Positions 51,465-60,840 of a DNA stretch of 64,000 nt are shown in pieces. Source of the stretch: Spirochaetia bacterium (GTDB lineage Bacteria; Spirochaetota; Spirochaetia; CAKZLE01); contig JAIPFY010000001.1 of assembly GCA_021736385.1 (NCBI GenBank), positions 73,457 through 137,456 on the forward strand, given 5' to 3'. The notes beneath the pieces were generated by a model, which saw nothing but the letters and a program-made list of their open reading frames with translations, was not told the origin of the DNA and ran no database searches. A program made the position numbers and the translations under genes. Within the stretch, counting starts at the first letter, position 1. Each line of letters opens with the position of its first letter.

Positions 51465-52034
51465 CTACTCCTCCCCTGCTGATTCTTCACAGGCACTTGC
51501 GACCATCTCAGTGGATCTATCTTTTGTCATGATCTCTTCGAGTGAATCCCCACTTCTCACAAGCCATTCCTCGACGATCTTCCATCTCCCATCAACCTTT
51601 TGGACCAGACATTCGCAGAGACCGAGACAGAGATTGTCGTCTGGAGACAGACTCTTTCCGCTCGGCTCTCCATACGAGCTGTATCCGGTATTCTCCCCCT
51701 TATAGTAGAGGGACTGTCCGAACCGGTATCCATCCTCAGGATTTCCCTCTGCGAATATATCGAGGAACTCGAACTGGAGATTCGGGAAAGCTGCCATGAA
51801 ACTCAGGGTAGCCGCGATAACCCCCTCATAGCCTGTAGCGGTCACTCCACCCTCCCGATGAATCACGATATCATCGGTATAGAAGTCATAACACAGACCT
51901 ACGAGTTTCTTGTTCCAGATCAGGTTCGTATATTCCTTGAACAGTCTGGCAACTGCTTCGGGGGTCTCGAACTCACAGGTATCACAGTAATCATTGAATC
52001 GCTTACGCTCTTCGAGCATCTGTCTGATATCCAT
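51465..52034 (-). CDS. NTF2-like protein (first of a tandem pair)
   Basis: LVGLCYDFYTDDIVIHREGGVTATGYEGVIAATLSFMAAFPNLQFEFLDIFAEG...VDGRWKIVEEWLVRSG. Confidence 0.72.
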   Translation of the reverse strand: MDIRQMLEERKRFNDYCDTCEFETPEAVARLFKEYTNLIWNKKLVGLCYDFYTDDIVIHREGGVTATGYEGVIAATLSFMAAFPNLQFEFLDIFAEGNPEDGYRFGQSLYYKGENTGYSSYGEPSGKSLSPDDNLCLGLCECLVQKVDGRWKIVEEWLVRSGDSLEEIMTKDRSTEMVASACEESAGEE

Positions 52035-52067
52035 CAACTCCTCCAATATCTTATAGATCGTCAGCCT

Positions 52068-52093
52068 ATGGTAAGAATACGTATTCTTACCAT
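52068..52093. promoter_or_regulatory. 26-bp perfect palindrome, candidate LacI-family operator
   Basis: ATGGTAAGAATAC|GTATTCTTACCAT just upstream of the NTF2-like gene start. Confidence 0.75.
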
Positions 52094-52128
52094 GATCACC
52101 AGTATAACACATATATCAAATAATTCAA

Positions 52129-52140
52129 GAATACGTATTC
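52129..52140. promoter_or_regulatory. Second copy of the operator core GAATACGTATTC
   Basis: Same 12-bp core as the palindrome at 52068-52093; dyad centres 54 bp apart. Confidence 0.7.
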
Positions 52141-52338
52141 CAACTATCTGGCTGAAACGATCATATCCACAGACAGCCGTCATATACCACAGTCGCAAAA
52201 TCCTCTCCTGGTGAAGCAGAAGCATTCGGCTGTATTTCTCCCAGCGTCAGATCTCCGTCATACGTTTCACATGAATAGTCTGATGATACGAGTATGATCT
52301 GCAGGAGCGCACCGGATCCTGCCAGAGGGAACCAGGAG

Positions 52339-52373
52339 GTTCAAGATCCTTGACGACATCAAGGATCTTGAAC
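52339..52373. other. Strong hairpin in an intergenic region
   Basis: GTTCAAGATCCTTGA-CGACA-TCAAGGATCTTGAAC: 15-bp perfect stem, no T-tract. Confidence 0.7.
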
Positions 52374-52776
52374 AAGTCCCCTGATGCTGATCGTGAATGA
52401 GTGAGCATGAGGGGGTTCTGCAGTCCTTCTTTCGGTCTTCCCCCTCTGGCTGTCGACTGAATTGCTGTCTGAGGTCCTGACTCAGAAGGGTGAAGGCCCT
52501 CTTCACTACCCGGGGACTCTTCTGTTCCGAGAAAAGAGACTGGTACAGTACGCATGCATTTCGAGCACCCCAACGGGCAAATCCGCAAAGGTATCAAGAC
52601 CCCGGTATCCCTGCCCTGCGATAGGATGTATGCATGATCACTGCTGCGCTACCCCCCCCATCTCGAAGCATATGAGACCGATACGATCATCTCCGATGTC
52701 ACGGTCATGAACGACGTATCTCGAGTTTCGGAGCATCGTGATGAAGAAGACCGCATCTATCCTACCGACAGACCGC

Positions 52777-54837
52777 TCACAGTCGATCTGTTCGCAGTGA
52801 GACCGAATCGGTACTGGCTGCAGCCCTGTTACGGCCTTGTGCCTTCGCATCATAGAGGGCGGCATCTGCCATACGATAGGCATGCAGGATATCCTTCATG
52901 TCAGTTATATCCTCACTGAAGTGCCATCCGATACTGCAGGTGACCGCAGATGATTCGGGCAATCCTTCTCCGGTCCGGCGATGCACAGCCAGACAGACTT
53001 CATCAAGAAGGCTTCTGACAGCTGAGAACTCCAGATCAACCAGGACCGCGAGGAACTCATCCCCGCCGTATCGGAACAGTCGGTGCCCCCGGCAGTCAAG
53101 ATAAGAGGCAAGTATATCGGTGACATATCTCAGGCAGACATCTCCCTGTTCATGCCCGAATCTGTCATTGTACTCTTTGAAATCATCGATATCTATCATG
53201 GCCACGATAACCGAAGCATGCTGTTCTCCTGCCAGGACACTGAATCTCCGCTCCATGGCGAACCGATTGCCGATACCGGTCAGGACATCCATCCGGGTCT
53301 TACGTTCCAGTTCCCGGTTCTCCATCAGCAGCTTGCTGGATCTGTTCCAATTCTGCATGGCAGCTGCGATGAACGATGCGACCGTGGTGATCATCTCGAT
53401 CTCATATCTGGTGAAGGTCTGCACGGAAAAGCTGTGTACACCGATCACCCCGAGAACAGTCCCGTTGATATGCAGTGGACAAATGAGGACGGAAGTGGTC
53501 TCATCATAGATGTCCTGATACGCTCCAGTCCTGTAGATCATGAGCAGCGTCTCATCCAGGTCAGCTGCCACGGGAACACACTGTCCGATCACCTGCTGCT
53601 CCAGATCTCCCGGGTTCAGGAGGATCGACACCAGCTCTGCTGACACGGATCCGCTGCTTTCCCACTGATAATCGAGCCGTCCGGTAATCCCGTCTATGAT
53701 CCCGATGGCTATTCGGTCTACCTGAAACAACTCAGACAATCGTCTGCGTAGTTCAATGAGCACCTCACCGGATGTTGCGGTCGAGAGGATCTCCCTCCCG
53801 ATCTCCGATATGAGCTTCGTGCTGGTGTAGAGCTGGGCATAGCGTTCTTCCCGTTCACGGCTCTCCTGCATACGTATCTGAGCCTGGATATTCTCCAGAT
53901 TCTGTCGCTTTCGTTCCTGTACATGCCCCTGCACGGAAGTTCGGTACTCCACATAGAGTTTCGGTACCTCCTCATCCCGGCCGAGAATCGTATAGAGGTC
54001 TATCAGACTCTCTATATCAGAGAGTACCCGCAGACCATTGGAGTACTTGATCCTCAACTCTTCGATCTTCAGATATTTCTCGACGGCAGCTTCATGATCA
54101 CCCACGTGCATATGACACTGTGCAGACCATCTGAGCACATCAAGGAAATACCGCAGCATCCCTTCCTGCTCTATCCTGGACTCTGCCTGTTCCAGGATGT
54201 TCAGTGCATTCGGGTACCGATCGTTCTTCATCTCGATCAGGGCCTGAATGTTATAGATGAAGGCGGGGGTCGTATCCCTGTACAGACTGTTATACTCTTC
54301 TGCTCTCTTCAGATGCTTTTGCGCATCATCGATCCTCCCTGCGCTGCATTCGCATTCTGCCATATTTGCATAGATGATCGAAGCGACCCGCGGATGCGCT
54401 TGTTCGATGATCGCTTCTGCCTGAAGGAAGTATCCATACGCCGTATCCCATCGATCGAGGAGCATATAGAGGTTACCGATATTATTTAGAGCTCTCGGGG
54501 AATTCGTGTACATGAGTACGGCACTGTAGTGCTCGAACGCACGGTCATGGATCTTTCTGTTATCGAATATGAACCCGAGGGCCATATGGGCATGTATGAT
54601 GATGAACATCGATTCATCTCTGTGGCCTTGTTCAAGCGCCTGATACGCGAGAGTGATCGCCGAATCATAGTCATGTTCGAACATGGCCAGAAGACATCTC
54701 CGATAGCTCTCATACGCAGGAGAGCATCGGGCAAGATCCTCGACGAGCTCATCAAGGACCCTTCGTGATCTCCCGGGGGATATGTACATATGATCTGTAA
54801 CGAACTCAAGACGTTTGTGCACATGGAGTTCTGTCAT
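52777..54837 (-). CDS. TPR - GAF - GGDEF diguanylate cyclase
   Basis: Helical TPR-like repeats; GAF region; GIGNRFAMERRF...RYGGDEFLAVLVDLE intact GGDEF. Confidence 0.92.
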   Translation of the reverse strand: MTELHVHKRLEFVTDHMYISPGRSRRVLDELVEDLARCSPAYESYRRCLLAMFEHDYDSAITLAYQALEQGHRDESMFIIIHAHMALGFIFDNRKIHDRAFEHYSAVLMYTNSPRALNNIGNLYMLLDRWDTAYGYFLQAEAIIEQAHPRVASIIYANMAECECSAGRIDDAQKHLKRAEEYNSLYRDTTPAFIYNIQALIEMKNDRYPNALNILEQAESRIEQEGMLRYFLDVLRWSAQCHMHVGDHEAAVEKYLKIEELRIKYSNGLRVLSDIESLIDLYTILGRDEEVPKLYVEYRTSVQGHVQERKRQNLENIQAQIRMQESREREERYAQLYTSTKLISEIGREILSTATSGEVLIELRRRLSELFQVDRIAIGIIDGITGRLDYQWESSGSVSAELVSILLNPGDLEQQVIGQCVPVAADLDETLLMIYRTGAYQDIYDETTSVLICPLHINGTVLGVIGVHSFSVQTFTRYEIEMITTVASFIAAAMQNWNRSSKLLMENRELERKTRMDVLTGIGNRFAMERRFSVLAGEQHASVIVAMIDIDDFKEYNDRFGHEQGDVCLRYVTDILASYLDCRGHRLFRYGGDEFLAVLVDLEFSAVRSLLDEVCLAVHRRTGEGLPESSAVTCSIGWHFSEDITDMKDILHAYRMADAALYDAKAQGRNRAAASTDSVSLRTDRL

Positions 54838-55100
54838 GATTGCTATCCTTCTCGAACTTTTTGTATTTCTGTCAGTATGCACCATCTGAGTCGGTTCTTT
54901 CAATAGATTTCTCCTGATACTCAGAAGTCCTCCGGAGAAAGCGTCTGATCTGGCAGATGGACCGCTGTGATGCTCTGGTGGGAAGCGAAGCGGGTGATCT
55001 CTGCTGCAGCCTCTGTGCAGGAGCCCTCAGATGTGTACTGCCCGGGACATCGTATGAGGGACTCGGCAGGGACTGAAGCAGACCCTGCACATGAACAGCT

Positions 55101-55862
55101 TCAGTGTATGCACAGTTCGATCGGGCAATGATCCGATCCGGTCACCTGATCATGGATCTCGGCACTCTGGAGCCGCGGTTCGAAACCTGAGTTGACACAG
55201 AAATAATCGATACGCCAGCCGATGTTCTTCTCCCGGGACTTGAAGCGATAGGACCACCAGCTGTATCGGCCGGGATCACTGCAGTACTTCCTGAAGGTGT
55301 CGATATACCCGTGTTCGGTGAATCTGTCCATCCATGCGCGTTCTTCCGGCAGATACCCGGGATTCTGCTCATTGCGCTTCGGATTGGCAAGGTCTATCGG
55401 TCTGTGTGCGACATTGTAATCACCGCACAGGATGATATGCTTCCCTGCCGCGACCGCCCTGTCGCAATAGTCCTTCACCGCTTCACAGAACCGCAGCTTG
55501 TAGTCAAGGCGCTTGCCCGCTTCCTGACTGTTCGGGAAATAACAGTTCAGCAGGATGAACTCGGGATATTCGAGGATGATACTCCGCCCTTCATCATCGA
55601 ACTCATCGATCGACAGCGTGGAGACGTTCAGAGGCTGTTCTTTCGCATAGGTGACTACTCCGCTGTACCCTTTCTTCTCTGCTGATGCGAACCAGGAGGA
55701 GTATCCTTCCGGGGCCGTGAACCGCTCATCGAGCTGCTCCGGCTGAGCCTTCGTCTCCTGCAGACACACGAAATCAGCATCTTTGGAGGTCATCCATTCG
55801 AACAGACCTTTCTTCTCCGCAGCCCTGATTCCGTTCACGTTCCATGAGATCAATGTCTTCAC
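55101..55862 (-). CDS. xth: Exodeoxyribonuclease III
   Basis: KTLISWNVNGIRAAEKKGLFEWM...DFVCLQETKAQPEQL...LCGDYNVAHRPIDL...GWRIDYFCVN...GSDHCPIEL. Confidence 0.94.
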   Translation of the reverse strand: MKTLISWNVNGIRAAEKKGLFEWMTSKDADFVCLQETKAQPEQLDERFTAPEGYSSWFASAEKKGYSGVVTYAKEQPLNVSTLSIDEFDDEGRSIILEYPEFILLNCYFPNSQEAGKRLDYKLRFCEAVKDYCDRAVAAGKHIILCGDYNVAHRPIDLANPKRNEQNPGYLPEERAWMDRFTEHGYIDTFRKYCSDPGRYSWWSYRFKSREKNIGWRIDYFCVNSGFEPRLQSAEIHDQVTGSDHCPIELCIH

Positions 55863-56270
55863 GCTATCCTCCTGATGATCATGCGGCATGGGGTCTCTGC
55901 CCCACAGCAGCGGTATGGACTGTACTATACCCTACTTCACCGATAATTCGAAGAGGGTCGTCTATCCTTCGTTTCGCACAGGTTCAGAAGCCAACATCAC
56001 CGCCGATTCATCCGGGTACCCTATCAACATCAGGGAGACAGGAGCAGCCTTGTCATAGGGCTTCTTTTCCATGGGGTATACGAGCAGGGGAATAGAGGAG
56101 AGGCTGGTCCACAGGGGGAACATCGCAAAGCATTCCGATCTGTGCAGGATCATGGGCAGCGATCGCGGATACTGCATCCCCGCATCTTGGTGCGGATCCA
56201 TCACTACCAGACACCGTGCCCGGATTATACTCTGGTCCTGCAGTGATAGAGACTCGTCTGTCTCGTCCTG

Positions 56271-57254
56271 TTATTTGTCCTGATCGTCCATCGTGATCAC
56301 TACCTTACCCCGGGCTTTACCGGTGGCGTAATACTGCAATGCTTCCTTCGCCTCATGCAGGGGATAGCTCCTGTCCAGTACCGACTTCACGATTCTGGAG
56401 TTCAGCAGCTCATTCATGTACCGCAGGTCTTTATTCGGTTTCACCAGAAAACTGGTAACACGTATCCCCCTCCTGCGGGAGTAGAGCGGCCCAAGAAGCA
56501 TGGCCTGGAAGATCTGCTTTATCTCACCTCCGGTGACCACACACCTTCCCCGGTGTTTCAATGCTGAGACATACTCGGAGAGGGGCCGATACCCTGCTGT
56601 TACGAGTATGAGATCATAGTGCCTGTTGTTCTTCAGAAAATCATCCTTACGGTAATCTAGTATATGATCAGCACCGATAGACCTGACGAACTCACTGTTC
56701 CTGGTGCTGCATACTGCAGTCACTTCAGCCCCCAGAGCTTTCGCTATCTGTACTGCGAAGGTGCCTATCCCCCCGGAAGCTCCGCAGATGAGGACCTTCT
56801 CTGTCTTTTGCAGATTCCCTGCATCTCTTAAGGCTTGGAGGGCTACCAATCCTGCTTCGGGAACAGCTGCTGCCTCCTCAAAGGTTATTCCTGCGGGTTT
56901 CTGTGTCAGGGCTGATTCGGGAGTACACACATACTGGGCGAATGCCCCCCATCCGTATTCTGAGACATCTGCGTACACCTCATCCCCCGGAGAGAATCGG
57001 GTAACATCCCTTCCAACAGCTACAACGGTACCGGCGACATCATTTCCCGGGATCGGGTGCTTCGGTCTCCTCATCCCAAGTCCCATCATCCTGGCGATGA
57101 GAGGCTTTCCCGTCACATGGGCGATCGTATTGAAATTCACCGATGATGCAGCGACTCTCACCAACACTTCATCATGTCCCGGTTTCGGGGTCTCTACGTC
57201 TGTGACTCTGAGGTCTTCCAACGATCCGTACGCGTTACAATAGATTGCTTTCAT
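56271..57254 (-). CDS. NAD(P)-dependent zinc-type alcohol dehydrogenase / quinone oxidoreductase family
   Basis: PIPGNDVAGTVVAVGRDVTRFSPGDEVYADV; VLICGASGGIGTFAVQIAKALGAEVTAV. Confidence 0.92.
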   Translation of the reverse strand: MKAIYCNAYGSLEDLRVTDVETPKPGHDEVLVRVAASSVNFNTIAHVTGKPLIARMMGLGMRRPKHPIPGNDVAGTVVAVGRDVTRFSPGDEVYADVSEYGWGAFAQYVCTPESALTQKPAGITFEEAAAVPEAGLVALQALRDAGNLQKTEKVLICGASGGIGTFAVQIAKALGAEVTAVCSTRNSEFVRSIGADHILDYRKDDFLKNNRHYDLILVTAGYRPLSEYVSALKHRGRCVVTGGEIKQIFQAMLLGPLYSRRRGIRVTSFLVKPNKDLRYMNELLNSRIVKSVLDRSYPLHEAKEALQYYATGKARGKVVITMDDQDK

Positions 57255-57694
57255 CCTATGATTACCACCTTTCCCCTTGTCTCCACATGTTCAGCTCGCT
57301 CATGTACCATAGTCACAGCATTCATGGACCAGCCACGATCTGCCAGTGTCCGGGATCGCCCCGCTCCATGCAGCTCATATGCCCCTTGAAGGGTTGCAGT
57401 CGATTGTCCATGATACATCTCATGGCAGATATCCACAGCAAACTGTATGATCTCATACAGATAAGAAGTCTCTCCGAAAGACTTCTTCATATCAGCGCAG
57501 GTAAGCGTTCCCCGCAGGCTGGCTTCTTCTTTGGACTTCTGAAGAGAGAGATCGCCCGAATAGCCCTTGCATCTCTCAACATGACCATCCCCGCTGTCAT
57601 CATCACTACTTGAATTCATATCTTCAAACGCTGCAGTGCAGCATGCATTCAGCCTGTGAAAGAGGGCCCCCTTCCCTCGAATCCAGTATAGCAC
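57251..57694 (-). CDS. Hypothetical protein (weak)
   Basis: 147-aa ORF whose stop overlaps the ADH start (ATGA), suggesting coupling; no recognised domain. Confidence 0.3.
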   Translation of the reverse strand: MLYWIRGKGALFHRLNACCTAAFEDMNSSSDDDSGDGHVERCKGYSGDLSLQKSKEEASLRGTLTCADMKKSFGETSYLYEIIQFAVDICHEMYHGQSTATLQGAYELHGAGRSRTLADRGWSMNAVTMVHERAEHVETRGKVVIIG

Positions 57695-57810
57695 AGCTTT
57701 TCTGGTTCCTCCTGTTCCACAGGAGATCTATGATGCAGCAGGTGTACCAGCTTCTCATCCCGAAGTCCCCTTCACATTGAGGTACAGTTCGATTCTTTCG
57801 ACTCAAGTCC

Positions 57811-57864
57811 ACCCCCCATAGACAGCGTCACCCTGCAAGGGGGTGACGATGGCTATGGGGGGGT
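57811..57864. other. Composite long hairpin with a symmetric internal loop
   Basis: CCCCCCATAG-ACAG-CGTCACCC-N7-GGGTGACG-ATGG-CTATGGGGGG followed by ATCTTTTTGG. Confidence 0.7.
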
Positions 57865-58043
57865 ATCTTTTTGGGGTTTAGATCAACACTCATACAGGAA
57901 CACCATACGGGGACTGAAGCCTCTTTTGGCATCAGGATCTGATCATCTATGTATCAGCTTTGAGGTACCCGGCCCTTCTCTACAGACTCATTAATTTCCG
58001 GTTATGATCAAAAACATTAAAATACGTACACTATTTGCATGCG

Positions 58044-58080
58044 AAACGACCATAAAGACTCGTCAAACGATCAGAAACGA
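58044..58080. promoter_or_regulatory. Three phased AAACGA direct repeats, candidate DeoR/GlpR-type operator
   Basis: AAACGA at 58044, 58065, 58075 (spacing 21 and 10 bp); candidate -10 TATAAT at 58094-58099. Confidence 0.6.
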
Positions 58081-58117
58081 TATATACTCTTTGTATAATC
58101 TTGGTAAGGGGTGTTCT

Positions 58118-59575
58118 ATGGATTGTTACGATGTAGCGATTATCGGTGGCGGTGTGAGCGGTGCGGCGGTTGCCCGCAGACTGAGTGCCTATAAGCTTAA
58201 GACGGTTCTTCTGGAGAAGGAAGCCGACGTGAGCTTCGGGGTATCCAAGGCGAATTCGGGGATTATACACGGAGGGTTCCATCACGGTAAAAAGGCTTTG
58301 AAGAGCCGTCTGGAGATCAAGGGAAATCTCATGTTCGATCAGCTTCAGAAGGAGCTGCACTTTCCGTTTCGAAGGAACGGCATCCTGGTGGCCGCCTTCA
58401 GTTCCGAAGAGATGAGGACCGTGGAGGAACTCTACCAGAACGGCTTGGATAACGGAGCTATCGGCATAGAACTCTGTTCACGCAGCCGTATCCTCTCCCT
58501 TGAACCCAAGCTGAATCCCGATGTCGTAGGAGGACTCCATGCCCCCGGTGGCGGTATGATCGAACCCTACCAGTTCGTGTTCAGCCTTATGGAGTCGGCT
58601 TTGAAGAACGGAGTACGACTGATGACAGATTTCAAAGTATCCAAGGCTGAAAAGCGGGGCGACTGCTATCATATGACTGATGCAACAGGAAGGACTGTTC
58701 AGGCAGGCTGGGTGGTCAATGCCGCAGGGCTGTACGCCGATGAGATCAGCCGCATCTTCGGAGCTGAAGAGTACGACATCATACCCCGTAAAGGGGAGGA
58801 GTTCCTTCTGGACCGGAACGCATCGGCGTTCACACAACGGGTCATCTTCCCGGTACCCAGCAAGGTGAGTAAGGGGATGCTCGTGATTCCCACGGTTGAA
58901 GGGACCACCATGGTGGGGCCTACGGCATTGATCGGAGATGACAAAGAGGATAAGTCCACTACCCGGGGCAACCTGGAACAGGTGTTCTCCTCCGCTCGCC
59001 GAATGATCCCTTCAGTGTCAGAGAAGGATATCATCACCAGTTTCGCCGGTTTGCGACCGGTGCTGGAGGGGAATGACTTCTACATCGCCTTGAGCAGTAT
59101 AGCTCCGCGGTTAGTTCATGTGGCGGGAATTCAGAGCCCCGGTCTTACTGCGGCCCCTGCCATCGGAGAATACGTCAAGGACCTGCTGCGTAAGGCAGGG
59201 CTGGTTCTGGAGGAGAATCCCGAATACGACCCTGAGATCCAGGCAGTCCCCCGATTCCGAGGGACTGAAAAAGAAGAGTTGGACAGGCTCATCGCCGATA
59301 ACCCCGCCTACGGGGAGGTTGTATGCCGCTGCGAGAGCATCTCGGAGGCGGAGATCGTGACGGCCATTCGACGGGGACACCGGACTCTGGACGGTATCAA
59401 GTTCTATACACGGGCCAGGATGGGCCGATGCCAGGGAGGTTTCTGTACATTCCGTATTTTGCAGATACTTCAACGGGAGACCGGCCAATCCATTGAGGAC
59501 CTCACCAAACGAGGTAACGGCAGCTATCTGGTGTCCGCCAAGGTCGGCGATATGCCGGTGGAGGAGATGGTATGA
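58118..59575 (+). CDS. FAD-dependent oxidoreductase, anaerobic glycerol-3-phosphate dehydrogenase GlpA-like with BFD-like [2Fe-2S]-binding C-terminus
   Basis: YDVAIIGGGVSGAAVARRLSAYKLKTVLLEKEADVSFGVSKANSGIIHGGFHH; C-terminal VVCRCESISEAEIVTAIRRG...GRCQGGFC cysteines; start MDCYDV after AAGGGGTG. Confidence 0.92.
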   Translation: MDCYDVAIIGGGVSGAAVARRLSAYKLKTVLLEKEADVSFGVSKANSGIIHGGFHHGKKALKSRLEIKGNLMFDQLQKELHFPFRRNGILVAAFSSEEMRTVEELYQNGLDNGAIGIELCSRSRILSLEPKLNPDVVGGLHAPGGGMIEPYQFVFSLMESALKNGVRLMTDFKVSKAEKRGDCYHMTDATGRTVQAGWVVNAAGLYADEISRIFGAEEYDIIPRKGEEFLLDRNASAFTQRVIFPVPSKVSKGMLVIPTVEGTTMVGPTALIGDDKEDKSTTRGNLEQVFSSARRMIPSVSEKDIITSFAGLRPVLEGNDFYIALSSIAPRLVHVAGIQSPGLTAAPAIGEYVKDLLRKAGLVLEENPEYDPEIQAVPRFRGTEKEELDRLIADNPAYGEVVCRCESISEAEIVTAIRRGHRTLDGIKFYTRARMGRCQGGFCTFRILQILQRETGQSIEDLTKRGNGSYLVSAKVGDMPVEEMV

Positions 59576-60840
59576 AGATTGAAAAGAGAGATGTCCTGGT
59601 CATCGGCGGAGGCGCCGCAGGCATGGCAGCGGCAACAGAACTGAAAAAACGGGGTCGGGATGTAGTCCTGGTAGAGCGCGATCATGTGCTGGGAGGGATC
59701 CTCAATCAATGTATCCACAACGGCTTCGGCCTGCACCACTTCAAAGAAGAACTCACCGGCCCGGAATATGCCGAGCGTTTTGCAGACCTGATACACGAGC
59801 AACATATTCCCACCCATCTCGGGATGACCATCACCGAGATCGATACCCGAGAGGCAGAGAACGATCAGAAAGCCCGTCACAGGGTGTATGGCTTCAGTTC
59901 TGCCCAGGGAATGGTCTGTTTTGATGTGCAGGCAGTGGTGCTGTCCATGGGTTGCCGTGAACGGAACCGGGGAAACATCGGCACCCCCGGCACCAGGCCG
60001 AGCGGGGTCTATACGGCGGGGCTCGCCCAGCGGCTGGTCAATGTTGAAGGCTATATTCCCGGGAAAGAGGTAGTCATCGTCGGAAGCGGGGACATCGGCC
60101 TCATCATGGCCCGACGGATGAGCTGGGTCGGGGCCAAGGTAAAGGCGGTGGTGGAGATCCAGCCCTACCCGGCGGGACTCACCCGTAACATCGTGCAGTG
60201 TCTGAATGATTTCGGTATTCCCCTCTATCTGAACCATGTAGTCAGCGAGATCCGCGGAAAGGACCGAGTGGAAGCGGTGGAGATCACCCCCAGGGATGGC
60301 TCAGAGCCATTTGTTGTGGATTGTGATACGGTTCTTCTATCGGTTGGACTGGTCCCCGATACGGAGGTAGCCAAGACAGGAGGTATTTCGTTGAACCCGG
60401 AGACGGGCGGCCCCCTGGTGGACTATCGGCATGAAACCTCTGTCCCCGGTATCTTTGCCTGCGGCAATGTGCTTCATGTGCATGACCTGGTAGATTATGT
60501 TACCGAGGAAAGTATCAGATGTGCTGTCTCCGTGGATGATTTCATCGGTGAAGAACCTGCAGGAATGCAGATAGACATTCATGCCGGAGCGAACCTCAAA
60601 TATGTTGTTCCCGGACGGATGATCCTTCAGGGGAAGAACCATCTGTACATGCGAAGTCTGATCGTCTCGAACCACAGTGAGATCCAGCTCACCGCCGGAG
60701 AACGGGTGCTGTTCTCGAAAAAACTACGGCACGTTCAACCGTCGGAAATGATCGGGATCGATGTTCCCGAAGAGATCCTCAAGGATATCGGGGATGGGGA
60801 TCATCTGGAAGTCCACTTAAAGGAGATGAATCATGAATAG
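59572..60840 (+). CDS. NAD(P)/FAD-dependent pyridine nucleotide-disulphide oxidoreductase-like protein
   Basis: RDVLVIGGGAAGMAAATELKKRGRDVVLVERDHVLGGILNQCIHNGFG; KEVVIVGSGDIGLIMARRM. Confidence 0.92.
   Translation: MKIEKRDVLVIGGGAAGMAAATELKKRGRDVVLVERDHVLGGILNQCIHNGFGLHHFKEELTGPEYAERFADLIHEQHIPTHLGMTITEIDTREAENDQKARHRVYGFSSAQGMVCFDVQAVVLSMGCRERNRGNIGTPGTRPSGVYTAGLAQRLVNVEGYIPGKEVVIVGSGDIGLIMARRMSWVGAKVKAVVEIQPYPAGLTRNIVQCLNDFGIPLYLNHVVSEIRGKDRVEAVEITPRDGSEPFVVDCDTVLLSVGLVPDTEVAKTGGISLNPETGGPLVDYRHETSVPGIFACGNVLHVHDLVDYVTEESIRCAVSVDDFIGEEPAGMQIDIHAGANLKYVVPGRMILQGKNHLYMRSLIVSNHSEIQLTAGERVLFSKKLRHVQPSEMIGIDVPEEILKDIGDGDHLEVHLKEMNHE

Noticed and set aside
52247-52597. 116-aa minus ORF, and a faint resemblance of its KDLEP segment to 61128..61496
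   Set aside because: Only a few residues match; a shared decayed repeat cannot be supported without alignment.
52650-52660. Run of eight C
   Set aside because: Homopolymer outside any supported gene; no phase-variation target identified.
55962-56270. Reading frame continuing in phase after the ADH stop (QDETDESLSLQDQ...SEPVRNEG)
   Set aside because: Readthrough or a small protein is possible, but there is no SD, no domain and no evidence beyond an open frame.
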